Positions 8,913 to 17,225 of a stretch of 64,000 nt of DNA are shown here, piece after piece. Where the stretch lies: NCBI RefSeq assembly GCF_001431415.1, contig NZ_LDJI01000006.1:62001-126000 (forward strand). Reading direction: 5' to 3'. The DNA comes from Stenotrophomonas humi (lineage in GTDB: Bacteria > Pseudomonadota > Gammaproteobacteria > Xanthomonadales > Xanthomonadaceae). How positions within the stretch are numbered: position 1 is the first letter of the stretch; every line of letters starts with the position of its first letter. The notes below the pieces were generated by a model, which was given only the letters and a program-made list of their open reading frames with translations, was not told the DNA's origin and ran no database searches. A program made the position numbers and the translations under genes.

Positions 8913-9055
8913 CGGCACCGCCACCTGGCTGAACGCCAGTGGCCGGTGTTCACGCGCGCTGCACACCCCAGTCGCCAGATTCGTCTTCACACGCGGCACG
9001 CAGGTTTCGGTTTCTCCGGGGTCTGCGGTTGCCAAGCGAAGAAGGGAGACGCCTG

Positions 9056-9208
9056 ATGAAGCGAATACTGATGTTGGCCCTGCTGGGCATGTTCTCGGTG
9101 GGGATGCTCAGCGGCTGCAACACCGTTGCCGGTGCGGGCAAAGACATGCAAAAGGCCGGCGAGAAGGTTGAAGACAAGGCCAAAGACTGCAACGACGGCA
9201 AGTGCTGA
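9056..9208 (+). CDS. Entericidin A/B-type small lipoprotein, copy 1
   Basis: 50 aa. Lipoprotein signal with lipobox LSGC, then the entericidin core NTVAGAGKDMQKAGEKVEDKAKD and a short tail with two more cysteines (CNDGKC). Entericidins are tiny envelope lipoproteins; in E. coli ecnA/ecnB form an antidote/toxin pair induced in stationary phase. Start ATG 9056 is preceded by GAAGGGAGA. Followed 57 bases later by a close paralogue, so the pair may be one transcript. Confidence 0.8.
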   Translation: MKRILMLALLGMFSVGMLSGCNTVAGAGKDMQKAGEKVEDKAKDCNDGKC

Positions 9209-9265
9209 TGATCGCCGTGGCTCCGCTGGAGCCGCGTTACTCGTGAACCACCACAGGAGAAAAAC

Positions 9266-9400
9266 ATGAAGCGTTTGGTTTCCTTGATGCTGCTGTCGCT
9301 GTTCTCAATTGCCGTGTTGGCGGGCTGCAACACCATTGCCGGTGCCGGCAAGGATGTGCAGAAGGCGGGTGAGAAAGTAGAGGGCGCCGCCAAGAAGTGA
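9266..9400 (+). CDS. Entericidin A/B-type small lipoprotein, copy 2
   Basis: 44 aa, below the length most gene finders list. Signal MKRLVSLMLLSLFSIAV, lipobox LAGC, core NTIAGAGKDVQKAGEKVEG, ends AAKK without the cysteine tail of copy 1. Ribosome site AGGAGA before ATG 9266. The strong terminator at 9426-9447 closes the pair. The two copies share most of the core residues, which points to tandem duplication; which one would act as toxin or antidote cannot be told. Confidence 0.78.
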   Translation: MKRLVSLMLLSLFSIAVLAGCNTIAGAGKDVQKAGEKVEGAAKK

Positions 9401-9425
9401 CGCGCTCACGGCGGAATCAGGAAAA

Positions 9426-9447
9426 GGCCGGCATTGCCGGCCTTTTT
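9426..9447 (+). terminator. Rho-independent terminator of the entericidin pair
   Basis: GGCCGGC (9426-9432), loop ATT, GCCGGCC (9436-9442), then five T. Seven perfect G+C pairs plus T-run. Confidence 0.85.
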
Positions 9448-9584
9448 CGTAGCCGATGGCATGAACCTGAAGATGTGTTCAAGATCGTCAGTGCCATCCA
9501 ACGGAATCTGGACCCTGCAGCAACACCACCGGACGCATGCTGGCCCCACGCGGATCCACCGCGTTTCCCGAAAGGAGAAAACGG

Positions 9585-9806
9585 ATGAACAAAGACATCA
9601 TTTCCGGCAAGTGGAGCCAGCTGAAGGGCAAGGCGCAGGCCAAGTGGGGTGACCTGACCGATGATGATTTCAAGGTCGCCGAAGGCAATGCCGAGTATCT
9701 ATCCGGGCGTCTGCAGGAACGCTATGGCTGGGCCAAGGATCGCGCTGAAACCGAGGTGCGCGATTTCCAGAAAACCCTGCACAAGGACTATCCGGATTTC
9801 CACTGA
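9585..9806 (+). CDS. CsbD-family stress protein
   Basis: 73 aa, the normal size. [20 protein letters not shown] and the following [26 protein letters not shown] pattern are diagnostic of CsbD/YjbJ proteins, small soluble alpha-helical proteins induced by general stress, molecular role unknown. Start ATG 9585 with AAAGGAG before it. The grouping with entericidins suggests a shared stationary-phase or stress regulon, which is inference. Confidence 0.88.
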   Translation: MNKDIISGKWSQLKGKAQAKWGDLTDDDFKVAEGNAEYLSGRLQERYGWAKDRAETEVRDFQKTLHKDYPDFH

Positions 9807-9834
9807 TCATGCGTAGGTAATTCAATTGCATGAG

Positions 9835-9862
9835 CAATGGGCCGCAGCGATGCGGCCCATTG
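9835..9862. terminator. Bidirectional terminator hairpin between csbD-like and the next minus-strand gene
   Basis: Perfect 12-bp stem CAATGGGCCGCA (9835-9846), loop GCGA, TGCGGCCCATTG (9851-9862), located between converging genes. No long T-run in either direction, so efficiency is uncertain. Confidence 0.55.
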
Positions 9863-9874
9863 TCGTTCTGCGTA

Positions 9875-10678
9875 TCAGCGACCGTACGGCGGGTCGGGGA
9901 CGAAGCCGCCGGGGAACGCCTGCGGCGGTCGGCTGTTGCCGGGGCGCTGCCGCGGAATCACACCCAGTGCCAGCAACCGTGAACGCGTGTCGTAGCGCAG
10001 TTCGCTGACCTGTGCCGGTGCACGACTGGCGCGTTCGAAGCGGGTCGATGACGATTGCGACCACTCACGCTCCCCATGGCCGGTGCCCAGCTGTTGACGG
10101 CTTTCCGCCTTGCCGTAGGCCGCGGTCGCATCGGCGGCACGGTTGCTGGCGCTGGACTCGGCCTGTGGCGCCGCGGCGCGTGGCATGGGGTAGGGCGCGG
10201 GCCGCGGGCGCACGTCGTACACCGGGCGACGCAGCTCGTTGAACACCGCGACACCGATCACCCCGACGTTGGCCGGGCGCCCGGTGCGGCTGGCGTAGCT
10301 GTCACCGTGGTCGGTGAACACGAACTGCGCCACCTCGGCGTTGGATTTGCGCCAGCCGGTGATCTCGCTGCTCTGCCACGGCTCCAGCACGTAGCCGGAT
10401 TGCTCGGGCGAGGCGGTCTGGCCGGTGATGGCGTTGACGCCGTCCACCGACAACACCACCAGCACGCGCTCACCGCTGCGGTTTTCCATGCGCACGCTGT
10501 AGCGGTGGCCCGGCGCACCGGCCACCCAGCGCTGGCCCCGATGCGGGTACTGGTCGAGGTCCTCGTCCGCATCGCGGTCGATGATGGACAGCGCCACCGG
10601 GCCCTGCACAGGCGGTGGCATGGGGCGGAACCCGCACAGGGCGATGACCAACAACACACTGGCTGAAATGCGGTACAT
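9875..10678 (-). CDS. Conserved exported protein of unknown function
   Basis: 267 aa. The ATG at 10678 begins a signal peptide (MYRISASVLLVIALCGF). Mature part: an acidic beta-rich domain at about 25-140 (HRYSVRMENRSGERVLVVLS, GYVLEPWQSSEITGWRKS, FVFTDHGDSYASRTGRPANV), then a Pro/Ala/Ser-rich low-complexity linker and a C-terminal YDTRSRLLALGVI stretch. The pattern is known to me only as a Xanthomonadaceae hypothetical; no catalytic motif is visible. The gene is divergent from trpS, with 109 bases between the two starts. Confidence 0.65.
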   Translation of the reverse strand: MYRISASVLLVIALCGFRPMPPPVQGPVALSIIDRDADEDLDQYPHRGQRWVAGAPGHRYSVRMENRSGERVLVVLSVDGVNAITGQTASPEQSGYVLEPWQSSEITGWRKSNAEVAQFVFTDHGDSYASRTGRPANVGVIGVAVFNELRRPVYDVRPRPAPYPMPRAAAPQAESSASNRAADATAAYGKAESRQQLGTGHGEREWSQSSSTRFERASRAPAQVSELRYDTRSRLLALGVIPRQRPGNSRPPQAFPGGFVPDPPYGR

Positions 10679-10787
10679 GGCAGGCTCCTGCACGGGGGAC
10701 GCTGCAGTGAACGGCCGGGCGTGCAAAGCGGGGTTGGCCCATGGCGGTTACACTGGCCCGGTTAATCCGTCCGTCACAATTGCGTAC

Positions 10788-12089
10788 ATGACTACCCGCG
10801 TCCTTACCGGCATCACCCCCTCCGGCACTCCCCACCTGGGCAACTACGTCGGCGCCATCCGCCCGGCCATTGCCGCCAGCCGTGCTGCGCATATCGAGAG
10901 TTTCTTCTTCCTGGCCGACCTGCACAGCCTGATCAAGTCACAGGAACCCGAGCGTACCCAGCGCTCGACCCTGGAGATCGCGGCCAGCTGGCTGGCCTGC
11001 GGCCTGGACCCGGAGACGGTGTGGTTCTACCGGCAGAGCGACATTCCGGAGACCACCGAGCTGATGTGGTTCCTGACCGCGGTGGCCAGCAAGGGCATCC
11101 TCAACCGTGCCCACGCCTACAAGGCGGCGGTGGACAAGAACCGCGAAGAACAGCTGGATGATGATGCAGGCGTCACCGCCGGACTGTTCATGTACCCGGT
11201 GCTGATGGCCGCGGACATCCTGATCTTCAACGCCCACAAGGTGCCGGTGGGCCGCGACCAGATCCAGCACATCGAGATGGCGCGCGATTTCGCGCAGCGT
11301 TTCAACCATGTCTACGGCAAGGAGTATTTCGCCCTGCCGGAAGTGGTCATCGACGAACAGGTGGCCACCCTGGCCGGCCTGGACGGCCGCAAGATGAGCA
11401 AGAGCTACAGCAACACCATCCCGCTGTTCGTCCCGCGCGATGAGCTGAAGAAGCTGGTGTTCTCGATCCTCACCGACTCGCGCCTGCCCGGCGAGCCGAA
11501 GGACACCGAAGGCTCGCCCCTGTTCCAGATGTACCAGGCGTTCGCCACGCCGGAGCAGACCGCAGCCTTCGCCCAGGCCTTCGCCGACGGCATCGGCTGG
11601 GGTGATGCCAAGCAGCAGTTGTTCGAGCGCATTGATACCGAACTGTCGCCGCTGCGCGAGCGCTACAACGCGCTGATGGCCGAGCCGGAGAAGATCGAGG
11701 CGATCCTGCGCAGGCGTGGCCAGCAGCTGCGTGAGCAGTTCGCCATCCCGCTGCTGAAGGAGCTGCGCCACGCGGTGGGCCTGCGTGATCTGTCTGCCGC
11801 AGGTGACAAGCCCAAGGTTGAAGCCGTGGCCAAGGCGGCGTTGCCGCTGTTCAAGCAGTACCGCGAAAAGGATGGCCGCTTCTACTTCAAGCTGCTCGAC
11901 GGTGAAGGCGAGCTGTTGATCCAGAGCGAGGGCTTTGATTCGCCGCGCGATGCCGGCCAGCTGATCGCCGTGATCAAGCAGGCCGAGCAGGGCGATGCGC
12001 TGCAGAGCGAGCTGTTCAAGATCGAAGGCGAAATCGAGCCGGTGCTGGCTGCGTTGCAGGCACTGCGCGAGGCTGCCGCCAAGGATTGA
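10788..12089 (+). CDS. trpS: Tryptophanyl-tRNA synthetase
   Basis: 433 aa class I synthetase that charges tRNA-Trp in the cytosol. Seen: the HIGH-type signature TPHLGNYVGA, MWFLTAVASKGILNRAHAYK, MYPVLMAADILIFNAHKVPV, and KMSKS in GRKMSKSYSN. The length and C-terminal extension match the longer proteobacterial TrpRS (about 430-450 aa) rather than the 330-aa type. ATG 10788 is chosen because MTTRVLTGITPSG is the family N-terminus; the frame is open upstream without ribosome signal. The small membrane-protein gene follows 23 bases later. Confidence 0.95.
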   Translation: MTTRVLTGITPSGTPHLGNYVGAIRPAIAASRAAHIESFFFLADLHSLIKSQEPERTQRSTLEIAASWLACGLDPETVWFYRQSDIPETTELMWFLTAVASKGILNRAHAYKAAVDKNREEQLDDDAGVTAGLFMYPVLMAADILIFNAHKVPVGRDQIQHIEMARDFAQRFNHVYGKEYFALPEVVIDEQVATLAGLDGRKMSKSYSNTIPLFVPRDELKKLVFSILTDSRLPGEPKDTEGSPLFQMYQAFATPEQTAAFAQAFADGIGWGDAKQQLFERIDTELSPLRERYNALMAEPEKIEAILRRRGQQLREQFAIPLLKELRHAVGLRDLSAAGDKPKVEAVAKAALPLFKQYREKDGRFYFKLLDGEGELLIQSEGFDSPRDAGQLIAVIKQAEQGDALQSELFKIEGEIEPVLAALQALREAAAKD

Positions 12090-12112
12090 TTGCCACCCGA
12101 AGGAGCACGTCG

Positions 12113-12406
12113 ATGGCCTGGTTGTCGTTGTTGTTGTTTCTTCCGTGGTTTGGCGTGATGGGCGCGCTGTACTGGTGGTTTCCACGCCAGCCACGGCACC
12201 GCGCCCGCACCCTGTTTGACACCGTCATGCTGGTGCTGGCCTTGCTGGTCAGCATCGGCCTGATGCACTGGGGCTACCGCGTTGGTGCGGCCGAAGTGGC
12301 CGATGGCCTGTGGAAGCAGATCATGGCGGTGCTGTACGCCTATGGCGGCTTCCTGGCGGTGATGGTGCTGGCCCTGCTGCTGCGCCCGCGGGTGCTGCAG
12401 TACTGA
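12113..12406 (+). CDS. Small integral membrane protein
   Basis: 97 aa with three predicted transmembrane stretches: MAWLSLLLFLPWFGVMGALY, TVMLVLALLVSIGLMHWGY and MAVLYAYGGFLAVMVLALLL. Start ATG 12113 behind AAGGAGC. It lies 23 bases after trpS and so is probably cotranscribed. No known motif; function unknown. Confidence 0.65.
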   Translation: MAWLSLLLFLPWFGVMGALYWWFPRQPRHRARTLFDTVMLVLALLVSIGLMHWGYRVGAAEVADGLWKQIMAVLYAYGGFLAVMVLALLLRPRVLQY

Positions 12407-12491
12407 TCCCGTACGTCTGCGACCAAGGTGCAATGTGACGTTGACGGGGCGGCTGGCAGGATCGAAGCTCGCCCACGAAGGAGTTGCGCCG

Positions 12492-13424
12492 ATGTCCGTT
12501 GACCATGGCATCCACACCATCGATACCGCGTTCCAGCGCGATCATTTCGATGCGGCCTACCTCATCGTGCAGGACGGGCGCGGTGCCTTCGTCGATTGCG
12601 GCACCAGCCATTCATTGCCCAACCTGCTGGCCTGCGTGCAGCGGGCCGGCCTGCAACCTGCCGACATTGATTGGCTGATCGTCACCCATGTGCATCTGGA
12701 TCACGCCGGTGGTGCCGGTGCGTTGATGCAACAGCTGCCCAATGCCCGGCTGGTGGTGCACCCGCGCGGCGCGCAACACATGATCGATCCGACGCGGCTG
12801 ATTGCCGGTGCCACCGCGGTTTACGGCGAGGCGGAAATCGCGCGCAGCTACGGGCGGATCGTGCCGGTGCCGGCCGAGCGCGTGGTGGTGGCCGAGGAGG
12901 GGCATCGCGTCCTGCTGGCCGGGCGGGAACTGCTGTGCATCGATACGCCGGGACATGCGCGCCATCACTTCTGCGTGTGGGATCAAGCCAGCCGCAGCTG
13001 GTTCACCGGCGATACGTTTGGGCTGTCCTACCGCGAACTGGATGGCGGCGCCGGTGCCTTCATCATTCCGACCTCCTCGCCGGTGCAGTTCGAGCCCGAT
13101 GCGATGCATGCATCCATCGACCGTTTGATGGCGCGCAGCCCGCAGGCGATGTATCTCACCCACTACGGGCGCGTGGAGGACACCGCACGCCTGGCCGGCG
13201 ACCTGCACGAACAGATCGACGCGATGGTGGCCATTGCCCGCCAATGCGCGGCTCTGCCGGAGCGGCATCACGTATTGGTGGAGGCATTGAGTGCGTTGTA
13301 TGTGGCGCGCGCCCGCAGGCACGACAGTGCGCTGGTCGACGCCGAGGTGCTGCGGGTGTTGAAGATGGATATTGAGCTCAATGCGCAGGGTTTGGCGTGC
13401 TGGCTGGATCGAGACAAGCGCTGA
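12492..13424 (+). CDS. Metallo-beta-lactamase-fold hydrolase
   Basis: 310 aa, cytosolic (no signal peptide). Zinc motif HVHLDH at 66-71, then TPGHARHH, FTGDTFG and LTHYGRVED supply the remaining His/Asp ligands of a binuclear glyoxalase II-like site. The family cleaves thioesters, lactones or phosphoesters; substrate unknown. ATG 12492 fits GAAGGAGTT a few bases upstream. It stands alone between the trpS pair and the peptidase gene. Confidence 0.85.
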   Translation: MSVDHGIHTIDTAFQRDHFDAAYLIVQDGRGAFVDCGTSHSLPNLLACVQRAGLQPADIDWLIVTHVHLDHAGGAGALMQQLPNARLVVHPRGAQHMIDPTRLIAGATAVYGEAEIARSYGRIVPVPAERVVVAEEGHRVLLAGRELLCIDTPGHARHHFCVWDQASRSWFTGDTFGLSYRELDGGAGAFIIPTSSPVQFEPDAMHASIDRLMARSPQAMYLTHYGRVEDTARLAGDLHEQIDAMVAIARQCAALPERHHVLVEALSALYVARARRHDSALVDAEVLRVLKMDIELNAQGLACWLDRDKR

Positions 13425-13573
13425 GGTCCGCCCCCCGCCTTGCAGTCGCCGCGAGTGCCGGATTTTCATCTCGGCCTGCGCCGCCGTTGTTCCCGCGCTT
13501 GATTCACTCTTCCCGGTCTTTCCTCCGTAGAATCTGCAGCTCTGTCTGCTTGTTGGTATCTGCCGTGAACCCG

Positions 13574-15226
13574 ATGCGCATCCTGTTGCTGTCCTCCTGC
13601 CTGTTCGTCGGTGGTATCGCCAATGCGGCGAATGATCTGCCGGGCGGCGGCATCGATCCGGAAGCGTTGTCGCGGCATGTGCGCATCCTGGCATCGGATG
13701 AATTCGAAGGCCGTGCACCGGCAACGAATGGTGAGCAGCGCACCGTCGATTACCTGATCGAAGAGTTCCGCAAGGCGGGCCTGCAACCGGGCGGCAAGGA
13801 CGGCAGCTGGGTGCAGGAAGTGCCGCTGGTGCGCGCCACCGTCGATGGCAAGGTCGCCGCGCACCTGACGCTCGGCGGCAAGATGCTGCCGCTGGTCAAC
13901 GGCGAGGACATCACCCTGCAGAGCCTGAGCCCGTTTGGCGTGGTCGACCAGCAGGATGTGCCGTTGGTGTTCATCGGTTATGGCATCTCCGCACCGGAGC
14001 GTCATTGGGACGATTACAAGGGCGTGGACCTGGCCGGCAAGATCGCCGTGGTGCTGATCAACGACGCCGACTTCGAGGCGGATGCCCCGGGTGCGTTCGA
14101 TGGCAAGGCGGTGACCTACTACGGCCGCTGGACCTACAAGTTCGAAGAAGCCGCGCGGCGTGGCGCCGAGGGCGTGCTGATCGTGCACGAGACGGCCGGC
14201 GCGGCGTATCCGTGGGCGACGGTGAAGGCATCTGGCACCTCGGCGCTGTTCGATATCGAACGCAGCCAGGAAGAAGCGCTGGCTGCGCACACGCCGGTGC
14301 GTGGCTGGGTGCAGCGTGCATTGGCCGAGCGCATCTTCAGCGCGGCCGGCCTGGATTTTGAAGCGGAAAAACGCAAGGCGATGACAACCGAGTTCCGTCC
14401 GGTGGAACTGGGCGATGCACGTTTGTCGACGAGTTTCTGGGTCAATCGCGAGCGCGTGGTGACCCGCAACGTGGTTGCCAAGCTGGAAGGCGCCACCCAC
14501 CCGGAGGAGTCGGTGATCTTCTCCGCGCACTGGGACGCCTTCGGCATCGGTGAGCCCGACGCCAGTGGCCAGAACGTTCGCCACGGCGCCATCGACAACG
14601 CCACCGGTATCGCTTCGGTGCTGGAACTGGGGCGCGTGTTCGCTGCCGGCCCGCGCCCGCAGCGCAGCCTGTACTTCCTGGCACTCACCGCCGAGGAAAA
14701 GGGCCTTCTCGGTGCCAGTTACTACGCCGCGCACCCGCTGGCGCCGCTGGAAACCACCGCAGCGGTGTTGAACATCGAGATGTTCAGTCCGGACGGTGAA
14801 ACCGCCGATATCGCGACCTGGGGCAAAGGGCGTGTCTCGTTGGAGGGCGACGTGGACCGTGTGGCCAAGGCACGTGGCCGCCGCTGGTCACCGGACCCGA
14901 ATCTGGAGGCCGGCTTCTTCTACCGCGCCGATCATTTCGCCTTTGCCCGCAAGGGTGTGCCGGCGATCACCGTCGGCGCCGGCCTGGACAAGCTCGACGG
15001 TGGCGTAGCTGCCGGTCGCGCGCTGCGTGATGCCTACTTCGCCAAGTGCTATCACCAGGCCTGCGATGCATGGTCGCCGCAATGGGATGCACGCGGATTG
15101 GCCGCTGACACGCTGCTGGTCTATGACCTGGGTCTGGAGCTGGCCAATGGCCGGCAGTGGCCGCAATGGGACAAGGGCGCGGAGTTTGAAGCCGCCCGCG
15201 AAGCCAGTGACGCACTGCGCCGATGA
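13574..15226 (+). CDS. Exported M28-family zinc aminopeptidase with PA-like insert
   Basis: 550 aa from ATG 13574 (an in-frame GTG at 13565 is an alternative). Signal peptide MRILLLSSCLFVGGIANA. An N-terminal region and a protease-associated domain (about 95-280) precede the M28 catalytic part: SAHWDAFG (His, bridging Asp nearby), GAIDNATG (Asp), ALTAEEKGLLG (Glu-Glu), NIEMFS and YRADHFAF (His). In most M28 peptidases the NIEM position is NxD; here it is Glu, a conservative change of a zinc ligand. It probably trims peptides in the periplasm. No operon partners. Confidence 0.88.
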   Translation: MRILLLSSCLFVGGIANAANDLPGGGIDPEALSRHVRILASDEFEGRAPATNGEQRTVDYLIEEFRKAGLQPGGKDGSWVQEVPLVRATVDGKVAAHLTLGGKMLPLVNGEDITLQSLSPFGVVDQQDVPLVFIGYGISAPERHWDDYKGVDLAGKIAVVLINDADFEADAPGAFDGKAVTYYGRWTYKFEEAARRGAEGVLIVHETAGAAYPWATVKASGTSALFDIERSQEEALAAHTPVRGWVQRALAERIFSAAGLDFEAEKRKAMTTEFRPVELGDARLSTSFWVNRERVVTRNVVAKLEGATHPEESVIFSAHWDAFGIGEPDASGQNVRHGAIDNATGIASVLELGRVFAAGPRPQRSLYFLALTAEEKGLLGASYYAAHPLAPLETTAAVLNIEMFSPDGETADIATWGKGRVSLEGDVDRVAKARGRRWSPDPNLEAGFFYRADHFAFARKGVPAITVGAGLDKLDGGVAAGRALRDAYFAKCYHQACDAWSPQWDARGLAADTLLVYDLGLELANGRQWPQWDKGAEFEAAREASDALRR

Positions 15227-15265
15227 ACTGATGGCGATGCTGCTGGGCTGAGCATCACGTCGATA

Positions 15266-15290
15266 TAGAGCGGAGCCTCGCTCCGCTGGG
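15266..15290. repeat. SMAG-like REP palindrome
   Basis: TAGAGCGGAGC, loop, GCTCCGCTG: AGCGGAGC (15269-15276) pairs with GCTCCGCT (15280-15287). A related unit lies at 32543-32561. It resembles the GTAG-headed SMAG repeats of Stenotrophomonas; the resemblance is from memory. Confidence 0.5.
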
Positions 15291-15315
15291 GCTTTATCGA
15301 GAAGACCTTGCCAAT

Positions 15316-15342
15316 CCTCCCTTTCGCTGTGCGAAAGGGAGG
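15316..15342. repeat. Perfect 11-bp palindrome between convergent genes
   Basis: CCTCCCTTTCG (15316-15326), loop CTGTG, CGAAAGGGAGG (15332-15342). It may terminate both the M28 peptidase and the minus-strand transporter transcripts, though no T-run follows. Confidence 0.5.
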
Positions 15343-15468
15343 GGCCGAAGCGATCCTGGCTGCCGGAGCAGCTTTGCTGCGAGGGCGCCTTGTTCGTCAT
15401 TCCCGCCGGGGTGGAAATGACGCGCAAGCGCAAAAGCAAAAACGTGCGAACTGAAGATCCGAGCGGTG

Positions 15469-16794
15469 CTACTGCCGCGTGCCATCCAGCCAGTTCGGAC
15501 CTTTGTTCTTAAGGAAGAACACGTACACCACCAGTGACACCGCGATCACGGCGGTGACATAGAGCGCGAACGTGTTGACGTGGTCGGTCTTCAACGCGGC
15601 CTGGTACAGCAGCGGTGCGGTGCCACCAAACAACGAGTTGGCCAGCGCATAGCCAAAGCCAACACCGAGTGCGCGTACATGGGTGGGGAACAACTCGGCC
15701 TTCACCACGGCATTGATCGAGGTGTAGCCGGTAAGGATGACGAAGCCCACCGCCAGGATCAGGAAGGCCATCAGTGCGTCATGTTGCTTGGGCAGCGCGG
15801 TCACCATGTACCAGGTGTAGAGCACGCCGCCGATGCCGAAGAACACCAGCAGGCTCTTGCGGCCGACGATGTCCGACAGCCAGCCACCGAGTGGCTGCAG
15901 CACCATCAGGAAGGTCAATACGCCGAGGTTGATCAGCGTGCCGGTCATCACGTCATCACCGGCGAAGGCGCTCTGGATCATCTTCGGCCCATTGACCGAG
16001 TACGTGTAGAACGCCACCGTGCCGCCGGCGGTGATCAGGAAGCACAGCAGCAAGGGACGCCATTGGTGGACGAACAGTTCGTACATCGAACCGGATGCCT
16101 TGGCACGTCCTTCCCTGGCGGCCTCGATGGAGGATTCCTGCAGCGATTCGTCCATGCTCCGGCGCAGCCAGAACACCACCAGCGCGGCGATGCCACCGAT
16201 GCCGAAGGCGATGCGCCAGCCCCAGGCGGAGATCTCGGGCTTGTCCCAGAAACTGAGCATGGCCAGCAACGTCAGCTGTGCCAGCACGTGGCCGCCAACC
16301 AACGTGACGTAATGGAACGAAGACAGAAAGCCGCGTCGCCCGGGAATGGCGGCTTCGGACATGTAGGTGGCGCTGGTGCCGTACTCACCACCGGTGGCGA
16401 AGCCCTGCAGCAGGCGCGCCAGCAACAGGATGATCGCCGCCCAGATGCCGATCTGCGAGGCCGTGGGGGTGATGGCGATCAGGAACGAACAGCCGGCCAT
16501 CACCGACACCGATACCGTCAGCGCCCGCCGCCGCCCGAAGCGGTCGGCGAAGCGGCCGAAGTACCACGCACCGATCGGGCGCATCAGGAAGGTGGCCGCG
16601 AAGATCGCCCACACATACATCGTGGAGTTTTTGTCAGCGGCCGAGAAGAACTGCGATTCAAAGTAGAGCGCAAACACCGAGTAGACGTAAACGTCGTACC
16701 ACTCGACCAGATTGCCGGCCGAGCCCTTCAGCGTGTTGGAGATGGAACGGCGCAGCGCGGCGCGTTCGGGGTGTGCCGATAGGGCGGTGCTCAT
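15469..16794 (-). CDS. kgtP: KgtP-like dicarboxylate/H+ symporter (MFS, metabolite:H+ family)
   Basis: 441 aa, 12 hydrophobic segments. The hallmarks of the metabolite:H+ symporter branch are present: GNLVEWYDVYVYS in TM1, FLMRPIGAWYFGRFADRFGRR between TM2 and TM3, GGEYGTSATYMSEAA near TM5, and AELFPTHVRALGVGFGYA. The order and wording closely follow E. coli KgtP (alpha-ketoglutarate permease), so uptake of 2-oxoglutarate or a related acid is likely. The ATG at 16794 has AGGAGA in front. Monocistronic. Confidence 0.8.
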   Translation of the reverse strand: MSTALSAHPERAALRRSISNTLKGSAGNLVEWYDVYVYSVFALYFESQFFSAADKNSTMYVWAIFAATFLMRPIGAWYFGRFADRFGRRRALTVSVSVMAGCSFLIAITPTASQIGIWAAIILLLARLLQGFATGGEYGTSATYMSEAAIPGRRGFLSSFHYVTLVGGHVLAQLTLLAMLSFWDKPEISAWGWRIAFGIGGIAALVVFWLRRSMDESLQESSIEAAREGRAKASGSMYELFVHQWRPLLLCFLITAGGTVAFYTYSVNGPKMIQSAFAGDDVMTGTLINLGVLTFLMVLQPLGGWLSDIVGRKSLLVFFGIGGVLYTWYMVTALPKQHDALMAFLILAVGFVILTGYTSINAVVKAELFPTHVRALGVGFGYALANSLFGGTAPLLYQAALKTDHVNTFALYVTAVIAVSLVVYVFFLKNKGPNWLDGTRQ

Positions 16795-17225
16795 GCGGAA
16801 GCGTCTCCTGCAAGTGAAGCGGGAACGTGCGCGCCTGGCCGGGAGCATTCTGCCGCCGGCCCGAGATTCACCGTACTCCAGCCGGGTGTTGGGCGATGTA
16901 ATGACTTCGTAGGGGGGAGGTGCTGAGGTCAGCTCAGAAGGGGGGGGCGTTGCTTCCTGAGCCTGGGTTGGGGCTGACCTTCGGTGAGGGGTGTTGACCT
17001 GAGCGGGTTTCGTTGGCCCTCATCACGCCCCTCTCCCGTGGACGGGAGAGGGGCTCTTGTTGCTGGCAGAGGGGGCGATGCATCTTTCAGCCCTTTGGTT
17101 GCCCGCGTAGACACCGCGTTGATGGGCCATCAACGCCAGGCGAAAACAGCATGCCGTTTTCCGTACTGATAACCCGTGCCTCACTGGCCTAGAATTCGCG
17201 TTCCCCTGATGGTGGTGTCCGCCCC
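16795..17225. other. Divergent promoter region with palindromes, no gene
   Basis: About 430 bases between the divergent kgtP-like and yedA-like genes. It contains an inverted pair AGGTCAGC (16926-16933) / GCTGACCT (16973-16980) and the strong palindrome at 17027-17054. A TAGAAT at about 17190 could be a -10 box for yedA. No coding sequence is supported. Confidence 0.5.
17027..17054. repeat. CCCCTCTCCCG-type palindrome, copy 1
   Basis: GCCCCTCTCCCGT (17027-17039), two-base loop, ACGGGAGAGGGGC (17042-17054). The same core CCCCTCTCCCG/CGGGAGAGGGG recurs at 20351-20376 and 26772-26798 with different loops, so it is a dispersed element. Confidence 0.75.

Noticed and set aside
10938..12194. 418-codon open frame antisense to trpS
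   Set aside because: Shadow of trpS; Leu/Gln/Arg-rich with no domain.
13565..13573. GTG start for the M28 peptidase three codons upstream
   Set aside because: Cannot be excluded, but neither start has a strong ribosome site, and the ATG gives a standard signal peptide.
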